Below are positions 1-13,600 of a stretch of 64,000 nucleotides of DNA, one piece after another. How positions within the stretch are numbered: position 1 is the first letter of the stretch; every line of letters begins with the position of its first letter. A program made the position numbers and the translations under genes. This DNA is from Tillus elongatus. Taxonomy: Eukaryota; Arthropoda; Insecta; Coleoptera; Cleridae. The notes beneath the pieces are model-generated. The model had not been told where the DNA came from. It ran no database searches and worked only from the letters and a program-made list of their open reading frames with translations. Location: contig OZ023265.1 of assembly GCA_964006375.1 (NCBI GenBank), positions 158,209,618 to 158,273,617 of the forward strand, in the 5' to 3' direction.

Positions 1-130
1 TTTCCGAAATACAAATTTTCCTGGAAAACTTGGGCCGGTTTTCCTGGCTAACAAACTTATCCACGCCACTTGAAAAAGGGATCTACATACCAAATTTGAT
101 CAAACCCCATTATTTTTTGAGTTATCGATG
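1..130. repeat. Fragment of the 141-bp-unit repeat family
   Basis: This stretch is the reverse-oriented form of the unit arrayed at 45423-45990. Shared landmarks are a lysine-rich-looking TTTTCC/GGAAAA core, the phrase TTTTCCTGGCTAACAAACTT, and an end in TTTTTTGAGTTATC. Related fragments occur near 1090-1245, 2095-2250, 29100-29240 and 48880-49160. It is non-coding and dispersed. Confidence 0.6.
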
Positions 131-505
131 TTGAACCAAAGATATTGAATAGGGGTGGAAGTTGTGTTTTAACAGAATTCTATGAATCAAGCTCTTCGAG
201 GGTCCTGTCTGTAGAGCCACTTGTCTCAAGGATGTCATAGGATATGCCGCGAAATATGCCAGAACTGAATTTCCACATTTTCCATAATTAAGAATGGGTT
301 TACTTTTATGCATTTTTGCGTTAACGGTGCCAAAACTTTTGTAATTTTCTATTATTCGCCGAATACTCTTCCGTGACGGTTTCTGTTTATCTGGACATCT
401 ATCAGCAAGTATCTGGCATGTTCTTGATAAAACTTTGTTACATTCCCCATCGATAATAAACAAATTTAAACAATCTTCGTGTGTATAATTCAGTCGCTTC
501 GGCAT
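122..505 (-). pseudogene. Mariner-like transposase, N-terminal DNA-binding part only
   Basis: The open frame of 127 codons starts with a clear ATG at 505. It reads as the paired helix-turn-helix region found at the N terminus of a large insect mariner-like family (DUF4817-type): an opening MPKRLNYTHED, a middle with RKSIRRIIENYKSFGTV, and a second HTH with SLRQVALQTGPSKSLIHRIL. Full transposases of this family run to about 350 residues and continue into a DDE domain. Here the frame stops just after HPYSISLVQHR, so the catalytic part is missing. Three other remnants of the same superfamily occur in the window (3838, 19560 and 51200). It is a truncated copy and cannot be active alone. Confidence 0.75.
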
Positions 506-1243
506 GACTTAAATTAATACTTGTCAAATGACAACAAATAGTGACATTTCTATAGTGCTCGATAGTTTTCTTTCAACGTGCGTTGAAAGAATCAATTTTC
601 AATGTGAATTTTTGATCACCTGTATTTATCTATTATCAAAATAACATCACAGGCCACTAAAGTAGTTCTCTTTTTACATGGAAATAAAATCCAATTAAAT
701 GACAAATGCTTTCAGATATGAGAAATCGACAGTTGTGTTTAGGCCTGCAAACGCCATTTTTGACATAACATTTGAGATATGTCAAAAAACTCGGGACGCA
801 GCAAGTGCGTTATGGTAGTGAATTTTTATTAAATGCTTCAAATTTAAATAACTCAATTTTCTATAAACTTAGAGAGTTTAATTTCAATACGTAGTAAGGT
901 TTTTCCTAAGGCAAGATATCCACAAAATTTCATTTAAATAACTTTGTAATTTTCAGAGAAAAAAATTTTTTTTCGAAAGAAAGTTTAAAATTTGAATAAC
1001 TCAATTTTCTCTAAACTTAGAAACTTGAATTTTGGTACGTAGTAAGGTTGAGGCAACATATATAGTAAATTTCATTAAAACAGCTTTGTTACTTTCGGAG
1101 AAAAAAATTTTTTTCGAAAGAAAACTCAAAATTTTTCCGGAAAACCCCGTCTGATTTTTCTAGATAACGAACTCATCCAAGCCATTAATAAAAGACAGGC
1201 ACTTGCCAAGTTTCATCGAAATCGGTTAATTATTTTTTGAGTT

Positions 1244-1245
<2 letters not shown>
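506..1245. repeat. Repeat-rich intergenic or intronic stretch
   Basis: No gene is visible. One end of the GGACGCAGCAAGTGCGTT inverted-repeat MITE lies at about 793-835. From 840 to 1245 there are two diverged copies of a TTTAAATAACTCAATTTTCT repeat and a fragment of the 141-bp-unit family, leading straight into a (TA)n tract. Confidence 0.5.

Positions 1246-1329
<84 letters not shown>
1246..1329. repeat. (TA)n microsatellite
   Basis: About 84 bp of pure TA dinucleotide, preceded by TTTTTTGAGTTATC and followed by AAACATATAAAAATT. The same two flanks surround most TA tracts in this window, so the tract is an internal part of a dispersed element. Confidence 0.95.
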
Positions 1330-1332
<3 letters not shown>

Positions 1333-1990
1333 ATATAAAAATTAAACCTATTTACAAATGAACTTTAATAAGATATTATGCTGTGACAATACCTCTCTCA
1401 AGCACCCTAAAATATAATCAAAATGTGCACAGTTATATATGTTTTATTTCTTTTTCCCTTGTCTTAATACACTACATATTTAATTTACTTATTTGATTTC
1501 ATAAATAGTCGGTTAATAGTGACTTGGAATGAAGTAGACACCACATCTTCAAACATATTAAGAGAATATGAGTAAATCAACAGCAACTGGGAATGAATTC
1601 GGTCAGTCCACCAGCCACGTGGTTAAAAAACACTGTTTGTATGAGTGGTTACAACTCTACCTCTAAATAAAAGGACTGTAACAGCGGCAGAAGCAGAAGT
1701 CAATGGAAGGTGTGTGTATTCGCAAAGAAACTATTGACTATTAATAACAACAATTGACTAAAAACGCTGCGAGTTGTAAGGAGAAAATAATTATACTACA
1801 GAGGTGATAAATGATAATAAATTACAATAGGGTTATATATAATCGTAAATGCTTCCAATGATTAACAATCAGTGAATTCAGTATTATTGACATTTCTATG
1901 AAAGTTAAAAATGAATTTCATGAGTCAATGACAATAACAGAAGCATTGACTAACCAACAGCAACCACATACCTATGATTTAAACATAAAT
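1330..1990. other. No feature recognised
   Basis: AT-rich sequence without an open frame of note, a repeat seen elsewhere in the window, or an RNA signature. Confidence 0.5.
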
Positions 1991-2560
<570 letters not shown>

Positions 2561-2794
2561 ACGGCTAGACTAGGTATAGGACATATGCATAAAATGTGTC
2601 TAGAATTTCCCGTGTTATCTAAAAATATCATAATATATAGGGTGTCTTATTTAAAGTAAACAAGTTAACATCAACAACCTGTATAACCGGAAGGGCCACC
2701 ATCTTGAAAATATATTAGCCCAGTGAGCTGCCAAATTTTCAAAACTTTCCAAAGTCTAGTTTCCGCGAAATAGACCATGAGCGTTCGTCCTGGG

Positions 2795-2798
2795 ACAC

Positions 2799-2870
<72 letters not shown>

Positions 2871-3005
2871 ATATAAAAAAAATCGAAAGTGACCCCGGAT
2901 ATGTGTTCTAGGGGGACTATTTCGCGCTCATTTGAAAACAAAATTTTCAAAATTCAAAAGTCGCGATCTCCTCATTAGTGAATTTTTTAAGACAATTCAC
3001 AAAAA
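2795..3005. repeat. Second copy of the (TA)n-element end
   Basis: (TA)n at about 2803-2866 is followed by the GTGACCCCGGATATGTGTTC block and a terminal hairpin near 2973-3003. It lies beside the preceding copy and the two ends point the same way. Confidence 0.7.
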
Positions 3006-3234
3006 AAAGTGGGGGCGCTAGGAAGAAAATTATTCTCAAAGTGGTGGGGGAAATAAATATGAGAACCTATGGGTCAGACCTTCCATTAAAACGACGGAAT
3101 GCATCAGAATTTTACATCTTCCTTTCTAGTTTTAACTTTAACTTGATTGATTTCTTGAAGAATGATAGTCCAAATTACTAAGGTGATAAGAATTGTTATG
3201 GCGATAATAAATTCGAAATTCTTCACAGCATGTA

Positions 3235-3372
3235 TCAGGTGACCTGCTTTATATTTTGAGTCAGCATTGAAAGAATTTTCTTGTCTTTTTCCAAGGATTT
3301 GACTACTTCTGATAAATTATTTAGAAAGGTTTTCACAGCCACATATTTTGCCGAGCGTCCTGTCTGACTGCT
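3235..3372 (-). CDS. Possible last coding exon of the SMYD gene
   Basis: Reading the minus strand, an open frame ends at a TGA at 3237-3235. It contains AKYVAVKTFLNNLSEVVKS followed by a lysine-rich helix-like end (LEKDKKILSMLTQNIKQVT). Several CAG acceptor-like triplets precede it between 3360 and 3400. It sits just downstream of the recognised SMYD exon at 3562-3743, in the right place and strand for a C-terminal exon, and the sequence is amphipathic like SMYD tails. I could not confirm the exact acceptor or homology. It may instead belong to a transposon. Confidence 0.3.
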   Translation of the reverse strand, partial: SSQTGRSAKYVAVKTFLNNLSEVVKSLEKDKKILSMLTQNIKQVT

Positions 3373-3561
3373 TCCATTTAAGTCTGTCCAATTTCCTGTC
3401 TGACACCTGATAATAAATCTTTGGATGAACTCTGTCGGTGTGCCACACTTGATATTACCGCCCCGACTTTACCACCCTCCCCTTCGATCCGGTACTGATT
3501 GTAAAAGGTAGCTTTATTATTATTTATTTATTTACTGTTATAAATTATAGTATGTACTTAC

Positions 3562-3743
3562 ACTATTGATGATACCATTTCGTTGGTTTTTTTGTTGTTT
3601 TATTTTTGACCATTTCAAAGAACAATAAAGCTCATACAAGAGCAAACCTCTGATCTTACTGAGGCCTGTGCCTAACATTTCAAGAACTGATAAAATATGT
3701 CTGCACATTTTTTCTTTTAAGCTGAGAAGTTCCAGAGACAATT
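3562..3743 (-). CDS. SMYD-type SET/MYND protein, C-terminal-region exon
   Basis: The 182-bp exon is bounded by a TTTTATTTTAG acceptor just above 3743 and a GTAAGT donor just below 3562. It joins in frame to the donor at 11691: the split codon is G+AA (Glu), giving LWQ|ELSLELLSLKEKM. It reads LSVLEMLGTGLSKIRGLLLY then ELYCSLKWSKIKQQ. This matches the helical C-terminal domain of insect SMYD proteins, where a turn after a Leu-rich helix is followed by R-G-L-x-L-Y-E-L. The exon ends in phase 0, so at least one more exon is expected. The intervening intron is about 7.9 kb and full of transposon debris. Confidence 0.75.
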
Positions 3744-3837
3744 CTAAAATAAAAAATACTTTTTACATTTTAGTGAAACTCTTAAGTCCACTGACAATAC
3801 CATGCACTAAATAATGATAAACAAATAACTTTTTGCA

Positions 3838-4130
3838 ATGGCAATGAACCACAACGTCTTTTATTTCATTTATGATCAAAATTTAAACGGTTCGACATAT
3901 GTTGGCTTTTTAAGAAACCAGGTAGGTTCCTACTTTTCTGGAAAATATATTTTTGGTAGACGGGGCAAATTACTGGTATCAATTAGCTGGTGCTCCACCT
4001 CACTGCACCATTGCAATAGATCATGAATTAAACCAAATGTTGTAAAACTGATGATTATGCGATTAGGTCCTTGGTTGTGACCAGCGATATCCTCAGATTT
4101 AACCCTGCTAGACTTTTTTGTGCAGAAAAA
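3838..4130 (+). pseudogene. Degraded mariner-like transposase, DDE C-terminal part
   Basis: In shifting frames one reads NLNGSTYVGFLRNQV, then WYQLAGAPPHCTIAI near 3970-4020, then DLTLLDFF near 4095-4115. These are the family signatures (x)LNG-x-Y-x-x-FL, W-x-Q-x-(D/A)GAPPH and SPDLxPLDFFLWG. The catalytic Asp before GAPPH is replaced by Ala here, and several stops interrupt the reading. It is a dead fragment of the same superfamily as the N-terminal piece at 122-505, but on the opposite strand, so it is not the same copy. Confidence 0.65.
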
Positions 4131-4500
4131 TTAAAACAAAAGTGCATGAAATTCCTGTTAACACATGCAAAGAATTACAGGCATGTGAGATGTAGCATTC
4201 AACAACTTGGACCCCTTATAAATTAGAAGAGCGACTGCACAAGGTGTCAAAAGGCAGTGAATTAAGCGTTTAGAAGCTAAAGGTAATTATTTTGGAAATA
4301 AGTAATAAGAGGCATTAAAAATTATTTGCCTTTTTTTTAAGTTGACAATGTTTTAAATTAAACCAATTCAAAATAGTGTTGCAATTTGAATCACAACTTC
4401 CACATGGCTGCGATTATCTATTCTCCTCTGAAAGACATTCTCGTTAAATGAATTTAGATTCCATGACTCGACCATAAAGAAAATATTCGTATTTCTGTAC
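4131..4500. other. No feature recognised
   Basis: AT-rich sequence between the mariner remnant and the doublet repeat. No frame, RNA or repeat is supported. Confidence 0.4.
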
Positions 4501-5119
4501 ACATAAAGTTCTGAAACATTATATTACTCGATTTTTAACGATAAAATGCCAATTTGCACCAAATCACCCCTCATTTATCCCCTACCCTCTGAAGCGATCT
4601 CACCCAAAAACAATTTGAGGCGTTCCTTTATCGAGTGGTAACTGGATGCCAAATTTTAAGATGATATCTCAATTCGTTCGAAAGTTATTGCGCCTACTGA
4701 CAAATAGACGTACAGGACGACAGACAAAAAAATCCGTTCCAGAATCACGTTTTCTATATGTTTTGAGACTGTTTACGCCGTTTTAGCAAAAGAAAATGTC
4801 GAAATATCTGGTGCTCCTATTCCATTCCCACACATTTAAACCCTAATTTAATTTCAGCACAGAATACCAGATAGTTTTTGGAATTGAAAATTTTCTAATA
4901 AACAAACCCTAAATCGTTATATTATTTAACGAAAAAATTTCCATTTTCACCAAATCACCCCCCATTCATCACCTACTCCCTGGGGAGATTTTACCCAAAA
5001 ACAATCCGAACCGTTTGTTTGTCGGGTGCTGTGTACCAAATTTGAAGACGATATCCCAATTCGTTCTAAAGCTATCGTAGCTACAAACAGATAGACATAC
5101 AGACTGGCAGACAAAAAAG
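4501..5119. repeat. Doublet of a ~320-bp dispersed repeat
   Basis: Two diverged tandem copies (about 4501-4800 and 4840-5119) share the phrases CACCAAATCACCCC, ACCCAAAAACAAT, TCGTTCGAAAGTTATTG or its variants, and a purine-rich ACAGAC..GACAGACAAAAAA end. Similar doublets occur at 54830-55450 and 59130-59830. The second copy is cut by the 5' end of the LINE at 5120, right after the ACAAAAAA run. Confidence 0.7.
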
Positions 5120-6090
5120 TTCAGCTTTAGCCCCTACTTTGTTTCTTCTCCACATCAATGACATCCTCTCTAGCACATCCAACCCAGTTCACAGTTGCGC
5201 GGATGACAGCAGTCTCCACTCAAATATACAATACTCTAAGCCTGTCTCTTTAGCCCAATTAGATGAGGATCGCGGACTCATGAGGGGTTCTGTCTCTGTT
5301 GATCTCCAAAAAATATTAGACTGGGGAAGTAGAAATCTTGTACAATTCAACTCCACCAAATCTCAGTCTTGCTTTCTATCTCATAAGAGATACACCAGCC
5401 CTAGACCCATCACAATGAACAACCAAGTTATTCAAAGTAATCAGTCATTTTCATTTGTTGGCATTTCTGTGGATCGAAATCTCAATTGGCACCAACATGC
5501 CAAATCATTAGGCTTGCTCTTCCGGGCTCGCAAATACTTTTCACCAGCTAATCTCTATACCTGATATACTTCACAAATAAGGCCAAACATCGAATAATGT
5601 TTCCATATCTGGGGTGCCGCTGCCGCTTCTACACTCGCTATCCTGAACTCCATTCAGAGACAGCTATACGTCTCATCGGTGACGCTACCCTCACCCAAAG
5701 GCTACCATCCCTTGCACACCGACGTGCCGTTAGTGACCTCTCTCACTCTCTCTCTCTCTCTCTCTCTGTTATAATTATCTGCACGGGCACTACTCAGAGG
5801 AGCTTTCTTCCATAGTTCCTCCACCTGCTGCCTCCAACAGATCTACCAGGGGAACAAAGCGAATGCACCCTTTTACTGTCCAGGTCACCAGACAGAGCAT
5901 CTTGTTATGTCCGCTCTTTTGTCCCGAGGACTTCCAAGTTGTGGAATTCCTTGCGGGCTCATGTTTTTCCTTCTCCTCCAATCCTCCCAACCTTCAAGTC
6001 CAGAATTAACAAGTTGCCTCTTTCCTCCTTGTCGACACCCACGGTACGATCGTATTTAGGGTCTGAGCCCTCGTGGTGTGTTGTTAAAAT
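5120..6090 (+). pseudogene. LINE family B copy 1, 5'-truncated RT to 3' end
   Basis: This is the C-terminal half of a jockey/CR1-like reverse transcriptase. It opens with [18 protein letters not shown] (the family's GVPQGSxLxPxLF motif is just lost). The active site reads CADD at SNPVHSCADDSSLHS, then comes [23 protein letters not shown] and [17 protein letters not shown]. After frameshifts the C-terminal RSF..RLPSLAHRRAVSDL and [13 protein letters not shown] parts appear. A (TC)n run interrupts the frame at about 5740-5767. Family copies 2-4 are at 10640-11252, 35275-36768 and 37615-39470. No endonuclease or RNase H is present. The 3' end is close to GAGCCCTCGTGGTGTGTTG. Confidence 0.8.
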
Positions 6091-6496
6091 TTTAAAAAAA
6101 GCAACTCCATCTGACAGTCTTCGCAGTTAAAAGAAATTTCTTTAAAATTTGTAGAAAATGCCTTAAAGCAAATGGCGGACATTTATAAAATCAACTTTAA
6201 AATGAAAATTTTCTTTTTGGTATTGCTTTTAGGTTTATTGACATTTTTTAAATTGTTATTTTCAAAAGTTGTAGCTATATATTTCATGAGGTTATATTTT
6301 TCAATGCTTAGTTTCATGTCATTTTTGTTTCTCGTTGTTATAGCGATATTTGTAACTACAAAACATCTTTGAACCGATTTGTTTTAATTCATGTATTATT
6401 TTCCAAACTTAAGGAATATTTTCGACACAGTTTTTTTCTAAAATGGTGCATTTAAGCGATTTTATTTATTTTTTATGTATTAATTTAATTTTAACC

Positions 6497-6726
6497 TTTT
6501 TCTAAAGCAAACTGAATCCTGTTTTAAAATAACTAGTCATTTACCAAGAATCACTATTCTTAAAAAGAAAGTGAAGAAAATAATATAGGGATGCGGGAGC
6601 TCAACGCCATGCATATTAAACAGAAAAAATAAGCAGGTATGTGTGTTTACCGCCGATAGAATCCTCTTTCACCAAAATGTGAAGTCCATTACCCAATAAA
6701 TAAGTGATTCATCGTGCAAAAATGAG
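6497..6726 (+). repeat. ~230-bp direct repeat, left copy
   Basis: It begins CTTTTTCTAAAGCAAACTG and ends GATTCATCGTGCAAAAATGA, and is repeated at 7328-7557. The two copies bracket the LINE-A fragment. The right arm of the inverted duplication has only one copy (about 9985-10215), so the repeat arose with the LINE insertion. Confidence 0.75.
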
Positions 6727-7327
6727 GTCACCCTCATCTGGGTGCCCGGTCTCTCGGGTGTCAAAGGCAATAAAGATGCTGACAGTCTTGCGAAGGGAGG
6801 ATCAGCAGAAGCATTTATGGGACCTGAACCGGTTCTGGGTGTATCGAAAGGCACAACCAGGGAACCATCAAGTGCCCTCAGGGAACAGCATAAGGCATAC
6901 TGGGCAGACTGTTCAGGGCGCAAACACCGGAAAGCCTTAATTGGGCAACCCAATCCAAAGAGAGCTGTGGAGCTGCTAAATCTTAGCATAGGGCAGCTCA
7001 TTAACATAACAGGACTCTTGACGGTACACATGGCTGTCAAGAAACACCTGCATAAAGTGGGGCGATTCGAGGGGGACCTGGCATGTAGACTCTGCGGCTA
7101 GGAGGAGGAATCAGCCCAGCACATCCTGTGCGTGTGTAAACCTCTGGACCGCAAAAGACAACTGATGTACGGACAGCCTAGACCGGAGACAGAGCAGTAT
7201 AAAACTTCACCCTAACGATTGCTGTGCAAACTAGTTCAAGGCACAGTGATTTTGGAATGGGTGTAGTAGAAAATACAAACGGCATGCACAACAAGTCGGC
7301 AAAGACGAGCCCTAAGGAAAAAAAACT
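6722..7327 (+). pseudogene. LINE family A fragment, end of RNase H plus zinc-knuckle tail
   Basis: The frame starts inside RNase H (EVTLIWVPGLSGVKGNKDAD, the last acidic motif) and continues SLAKGGSAEAFMGPEPVLGV to the C-terminal Cys-rich tail (LACRLCG..ESAQHILCVCKPLDRKR). It is interrupted by a TAG after LCG and by another stop near 7215. It is about 85 percent like the longer copy at 15771-18873 by eye. The end is GACGAGCCCTAAGGAAAAAA, the same 3' terminus with a short A tail. Confidence 0.8.
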
Positions 7328-7557
7328 TTATCCAAAGCAAACTGAATCCTGTTTCAAAAGAACTAGTTATTTACCAAGAATCACTATTCTTAAAAAAAAG
7401 TGAAGAAAATAATATAGGGGTGCAGGAGCTTAGAACGCCATGCACATTAAACAGAAAAAATAACCAGGAATTTGTGTTTACCGCCAATATAGACCTCTTG
7501 CACCAAAATGTGAAGTCGATTACCCAATAAATAAATGATTCACCATGGAAAAATGAA
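7328..7557 (+). repeat. ~230-bp direct repeat, right copy
   Basis: Second copy of 6497-6726, beginning CTTTATCCAAAGCAAACTG and ending with GATTCACCATGGAAAAATGA. It directly abuts the A-rich 3' end of the LINE-A fragment. Confidence 0.75.
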
Positions 7558-7893
7558 ATAAAATATTTTTCTTCCTAAGGAAGCGAAATTGTATTAAGGT
7601 AAGTTGACTTGATCCACCTTATTTTCGTCCTATGTAACTAAAACTGAACTTTGCCTATTTTTACTGTATAAACCTAACCTGCGCATTGAATGGAAGACTA
7701 GTATTTGTAAACACTTTATAAATAATTCAAAAAATCGGCACGCACTTATCCACTGAAAAATTTTCCATATATTTCCGACTTTAAAGTTTCTAAATTCTAT
7801 TCAACGTGTGTCACAGGGCTAAAAACGATCCACCAACCTAACAGATAAGTACGTAGCGCATATAATAATATTTCGTTAAAATCGGGCTAGTTT

Positions 7894-9649
7894 TTCCGTG
7901 AAAATGTTGGTGTTTGTTTAGAAAAAATTTTGTATCTCCGAAAATAACAAAGCTGTGACAACTAAATAGGCACATATTACTACTATCAAACTTACCCTAC
8001 ATGCTGAAATTCATATCTATAAGTCTAAGGAAAAAAAAGTTATAGGCATTTAAAGAACAAAAATGGGTGCCACTGGTGATCAAAGGAAAGCACAAGAACA
8101 AAATATTTTGTGTGATTAATAAAACCACTTTTCACGTTTTTGGCACATATTTTACAAATGTAAAACGGCGTTTTTATCAATAGATAGCGGAGCCCCATGG
8201 AAATGACGCATTCAGAGATCTTTTGGTTTGTATTACTCGTTGAAAAAATCGAGCTGCCGTATACAGGCACTCTTAAATAGTGGCTGGACTTTAAAAGTTT
8301 TCGCAGAAATGTTTTTAGTGTTTCCGTCGAAATCATTTTTTGTAAAATTTTTGTGATATGTTGGTAATTAATAATAAATGTTTAGTAAGTTATTGTTAAA
8401 GCAAATTGTCGAATTTTTGTGAAAATTATAATTTAATGTAACATTACTCAAGGCAATTTCTGGTGAATTCTTGTAAAAAATATTTTTGCAAATTTTAATA
8501 ATTTTTTTTTAATTTTTGGTCCTAAAGCTGTTTGTGAATCATTATATCTTAGAAGGTGTGTAAATATCTTAAAGATGATCGTTGGTCAGGAAAATCGCAC
8601 CAGTATTTTCTTGAACTTTTCAAGTTTATTTTCGGAAAATCTTTGTACTTTTTGAAACAACAAAGCCATTTTATTGAAATATAGTACATTGTTACTACTA
8701 GATAGGTTATACTGTCAACCAAATGTCCTTCTTTTAAAAACAAGACATATTTGCCATTAAAAACATTTATACGAAAATTCGCCACTATAACGCACTTGCT
8801 GCGTTCAGACTATTTTTAGATGTGCCGCTGTTAATTCGTCTATAACAGGACTTTTTTGTCTAAATACATTAAAGGGATTTCGGTGAGTGAATGGCTTCTG
8901 TGTTTTGGTATGGCTTCAGATGAGTCCATTAGTCACAGGTGATATTATTTAAAAGATAAAACAAAGCAAAAAAGATGGATTTTTTATATAGTTGTTTTTG
9001 CACCGTAGATAAATTTAATTATAATATCGTTTATACTTTTTAACAGGTGGCTAATGACAATTCTGTCGAGGCCATACCACCTTTTTCACCAGCACCATAA
9101 CCAACACCACCACCACCACTTTTTAACAGACTTCAAAAAAGGATGTTCTATGATCGTTTGTATGTATTTATGTTTTGTTTGAAAAGGTATACTCCTGAGG
9201 TGGTCCTATTTTCACCAAGTCAGGATCTGATGATGGGATCTGGGTAACTCGAGGGAAATCTTCAAAAATTGTATTTTTAATGTATGTTCACTAATATTTT
9301 CGTCAATTGTGGACCACTTAAAGAACAATATTTTTCTGTCTAAAAGGGTATACTGGTATACTCCTGAGGTGGTCCCGTTTTCAACAAGTCAGGTTCGGAT
9401 GATGGGATCTCAGGGAAAAGCGAGGGGAATCCTCTTACATTCTATCTAACATAAAGTTCTACTGTACTATGGCACTTTTATTCTATTGTAGCAATTTTCT
9501 AACATCTACCGTACTCACTACCTACGTATATTTACATTAAAAATGGAAAGATAAACAAAGTTAAAGAAAAAATTAAACCGACTTCAAAATAGGCACTAAA
9601 AAGCATAAAATAACTGGATTACAGGTTTGTCAAAAGACAAAATTAATTT
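7894..9649. repeat. Spacer of the inverted duplication with MITE end and tandem pair
   Basis: No gene is visible. The end of a GGACGCAGCAAGTGCGTT-type MITE lies at about 8756-8806 (reverse orientation). A tandem pair of a ~165-bp unit containing GTATACTCCTGAGGTGGTCC and GATGATGGGATCT lies at about 9186-9270 and 9350-9440, preceded by AACAGACTTCAAAAAAGGA. The pair resembles a repeat motif widespread in insect genomes. Confidence 0.5.
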
Positions 9650-11386
<1,737 letters not shown>

Positions 11387-11690
11387 CAGATCTCTCCATT
11401 AGAGAATTTTTCGATTTACGAAAAATTCGTTAAAATTCTTATGGTTTCCCAGACATTCATTTGTAATTTATGGGGCAATTACTGAAACGAAAATACTTGC
11501 TTTTAAAAATAATATGATTCTCTGGAAATTTAAATACATTTTCTATATATGCAATATGTAATGTAATGATTCCTTTGTCAAAGGTATTTTTCCAGCTCTA
11601 AAGAATCAACCACACTGTGACATAATTTAATGATACATTTTGATAATAAAAAAAAACCATTCATCAAAGCGTTTATCCTAATTTGCTTAC

Positions 11691-12870
11691 CTTGCCATAA
11701 ATGATTCGGGGAATAACCCAAAATCCAAATTAATTTATACTGTGTCTCAATCACGACTTGGTTATTGGTTGAAACTAAAAGTGGCAACTTGTCTACTAAA
11801 AATCGCTTCAAATATTTTATGTCAGTGTCATCATCAAAACTGTTTAACGTTGATCCAAGAAGTGAAAATCTCGAAGAAACAAACTGTTCATCTACCACTT
11901 TTTTACATCCTTCGCATTGCCATTTAGTTCTAATGTTTAAGCTATCAATCGGTAAAACATTACTTTTGCAAACATCACAAGATAAAGCACTGATATATGT
12001 ACCAACTTCGGTTGGATCGACACACCTTCTGCATTTACAAAAAAAATGTTTTGTTTTAAAAAGATGGTACCTTCTAGTTGGGGTACCCCAAATCATCCTT
12101 GTATAAGAGTGAAACAGTTCTTGACCTTTTGAAATAAACACCGATGCCCTGACTATCATTATATGCTGTTCGTCGAAAACGTGAAAAGTATTGGGTATAC
12201 AACAATGATTCGCCAATCCGCCAAGAGGATACAACCCCCTCAAAGTTGACTGCTTCTCTTCGGTACCAGTGATAACTTCAAATGCGTTGGCATCCAAAAT
12301 AGCACACACGAATCTCATGAAATGTTCTTCATCTTCTTTCATATTAAGATGCATTTCATCTTTGAGTATATCAACTTCAAATCCGTGATGACCTCCCATA
12401 TGTGCTTTTAGATATTGTACCACTTCTTTATCTTCGCTACTTAAAAGTAGTGATCGAATAGGTGCAAGACATTTCAACATTTTAGCAGACGACGTTGATG
12501 CATCAAAATCTTGAGTCTTCCATTGCGAAATGATCTTGCATTCCTTTTGGTGTTTCGACGCATTTTGACAAGCTGGAGAACATATCGTTAGGCCGCAATT
12601 ATTCTTGCAACCAGAAACGGTTTCTACGTTGTTCTGATAGCAGTTGGCGCAGACATTGGGGCTTAAAACTCCAGCTCTTGGTCCAAGGATGACTGGATAA
12701 TCCCTGAAGATAATTTCTCCTGGTTCTATATCTCGTTTGGCAAAAACGCCGAAACCTCCCAGTTCAGATTCTTGTATTACCCAAGGTGGTTCCTCGTTTA
12801 TAATATGGTATCTTTTAAGAAAGTCATTGATCACTTTATTTAAATTATTTGAATTTCGCACTACTTTCAT
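11691..12870 (-). CDS. SMYD-family SET and MYND domain protein, main exon
   Basis: The 393-codon exon encodes most of a SMYD lysine-methyltransferase-like protein. Order: N-terminal SET half (VIQESELGGFGVFAKRDIEP then GEIIFRDYPVILGP); a MYND zinc finger (CANCYQNN..CGLTICSPACQNASKHQKEC); the SET core with LANHCCIPNTFHVF (NHxCxPN) and GQELFHSYTRMIWGT; then a post-SET cysteine cluster, FFCKCRRC..ALSCDVC. Family members methylate lysines or act as repressors; the exact target cannot be told. Start: the likely first ATG is at 12870 (MKVVRNSNN); the longer open frame above it begins with GTG. The exon ends at 11691 with donor GTAAGC; reading past it gives spurious coding sequence. NHCC instead of the usual NHSC is a small oddity. 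The next exon is 3562-3743. Confidence 0.88.
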
Positions 12871-13394
12871 TATAGGATGTGAAATTGAAGAAGTCAGTCT
12901 AAGCACTAATCAATCTAATTTCAATCGAACTGGACGCGATTTATTTTTAAATCTGTACTCAATAAATTCAAAGTCGTATTGCGAATACAAATATAAGATA
13001 CGAACACACGGAGTGGTTTAAATTTACCTTGCTACATGGTAGAACGACGGTCGTATTTAACAGGTGCGCTTAAGACATTATCAATAGATGGGAGTGGGGT
13101 ATTTTTAGATTGCGAAATAGTTTGTATCAGGCTCTTATTTCCAAACAGGATAGGGAAAACATATAAATTAACAAGTAAACTGCTTTTCTGTCGAAATTTG
13201 CAATTTAAATTTGTAAATATGTTTTTGTGAAACTGAAATTTAATGGAAGAATACTCTTTTCTTGAAATAATTTCTCTAGATCTTTCGTCTGGCACACCTT
13301 ATTGGTAAAGTAAATATCACATTTAGTGGTTTAGCAGTTGCCAGGTGGATTGTAAATAGTTTTTAAGAAATGGCATGTTTATTTTAAGAGAATT
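12871..13394. other. Upstream region of the SMYD gene
   Basis: This is presumably the 5' UTR and promoter of the minus-strand SMYD gene. No TATA box or defined motif can be assigned with confidence, and no other gene is seen. Confidence 0.4.
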
Positions 13395-13513
13395 TTCGTA
13401 AAAATATTCGCAAATGAGGGGATACCGACATTTGAATTTCAAAAAATTTTCTCAAATAAGACCGAACTAGACCTCCTAGAACCCACACCCGGGCGCAGTT
13501 TCAATTTTTTATG

Positions 13514-13587
<74 letters not shown>

Positions 13588-13600
13588 GGTGGCGCATTGA
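13395..13600. repeat. (TA)n element end, reverse orientation
   Basis: It contains the hairpin-side block (AATTTTCGTAAAAATATTCG), the reverse-oriented ACACCCGGGCGCAGTTTC block, and (TA)n at 13516-13583. The sequence then changes to CAGGGTGGCGCATTG, a typical outer end of mariner-like elements. Confidence 0.7.

Larger units (their letters stand above)
5425..7893. repeat. Left arm of a large inverted duplication
   Basis: From the LINE-B body through its 3' flank to about 7893 this arm matches, in reverse orientation, 9650-11252. Shared unique flank landmarks are GCAAATGGCGGACATTTA (6169) against the reverse complement near 10530, AAACTGAATCCTG (6508) against 10200, and the block around TTCGTCCTA..ACTAAAACTGAA (7625) against 9900. 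The left arm carries an extra insertion (6497-7327) absent from the right arm. Divergence is clearly more than a few percent, so the event is old. Confidence 0.75.

Noticed and set aside
6172..6372. 66-codon hydrophobic ORF as a small membrane protein
   Set aside because: The homologous inverted arm (about 10340-10540) does not keep the frame, and the sequence is simply T-rich.
8040..8336. 98-codon ORF in the inverted-duplication spacer
   Set aside because: Its sequence is homologous to non-coding repeat at about 22250-22450, where the frame is not preserved.
11578..11690. C-terminal extension of the SMYD reading frame
   Set aside because: A consensus donor GTAAGC at 11690 and a matching in-frame exon at 3743 show this part is intron.
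12871..12906. Upstream GTG start of the SMYD protein
   Set aside because: Nuclear genes start at ATG; the first in-frame ATG is at 12870.
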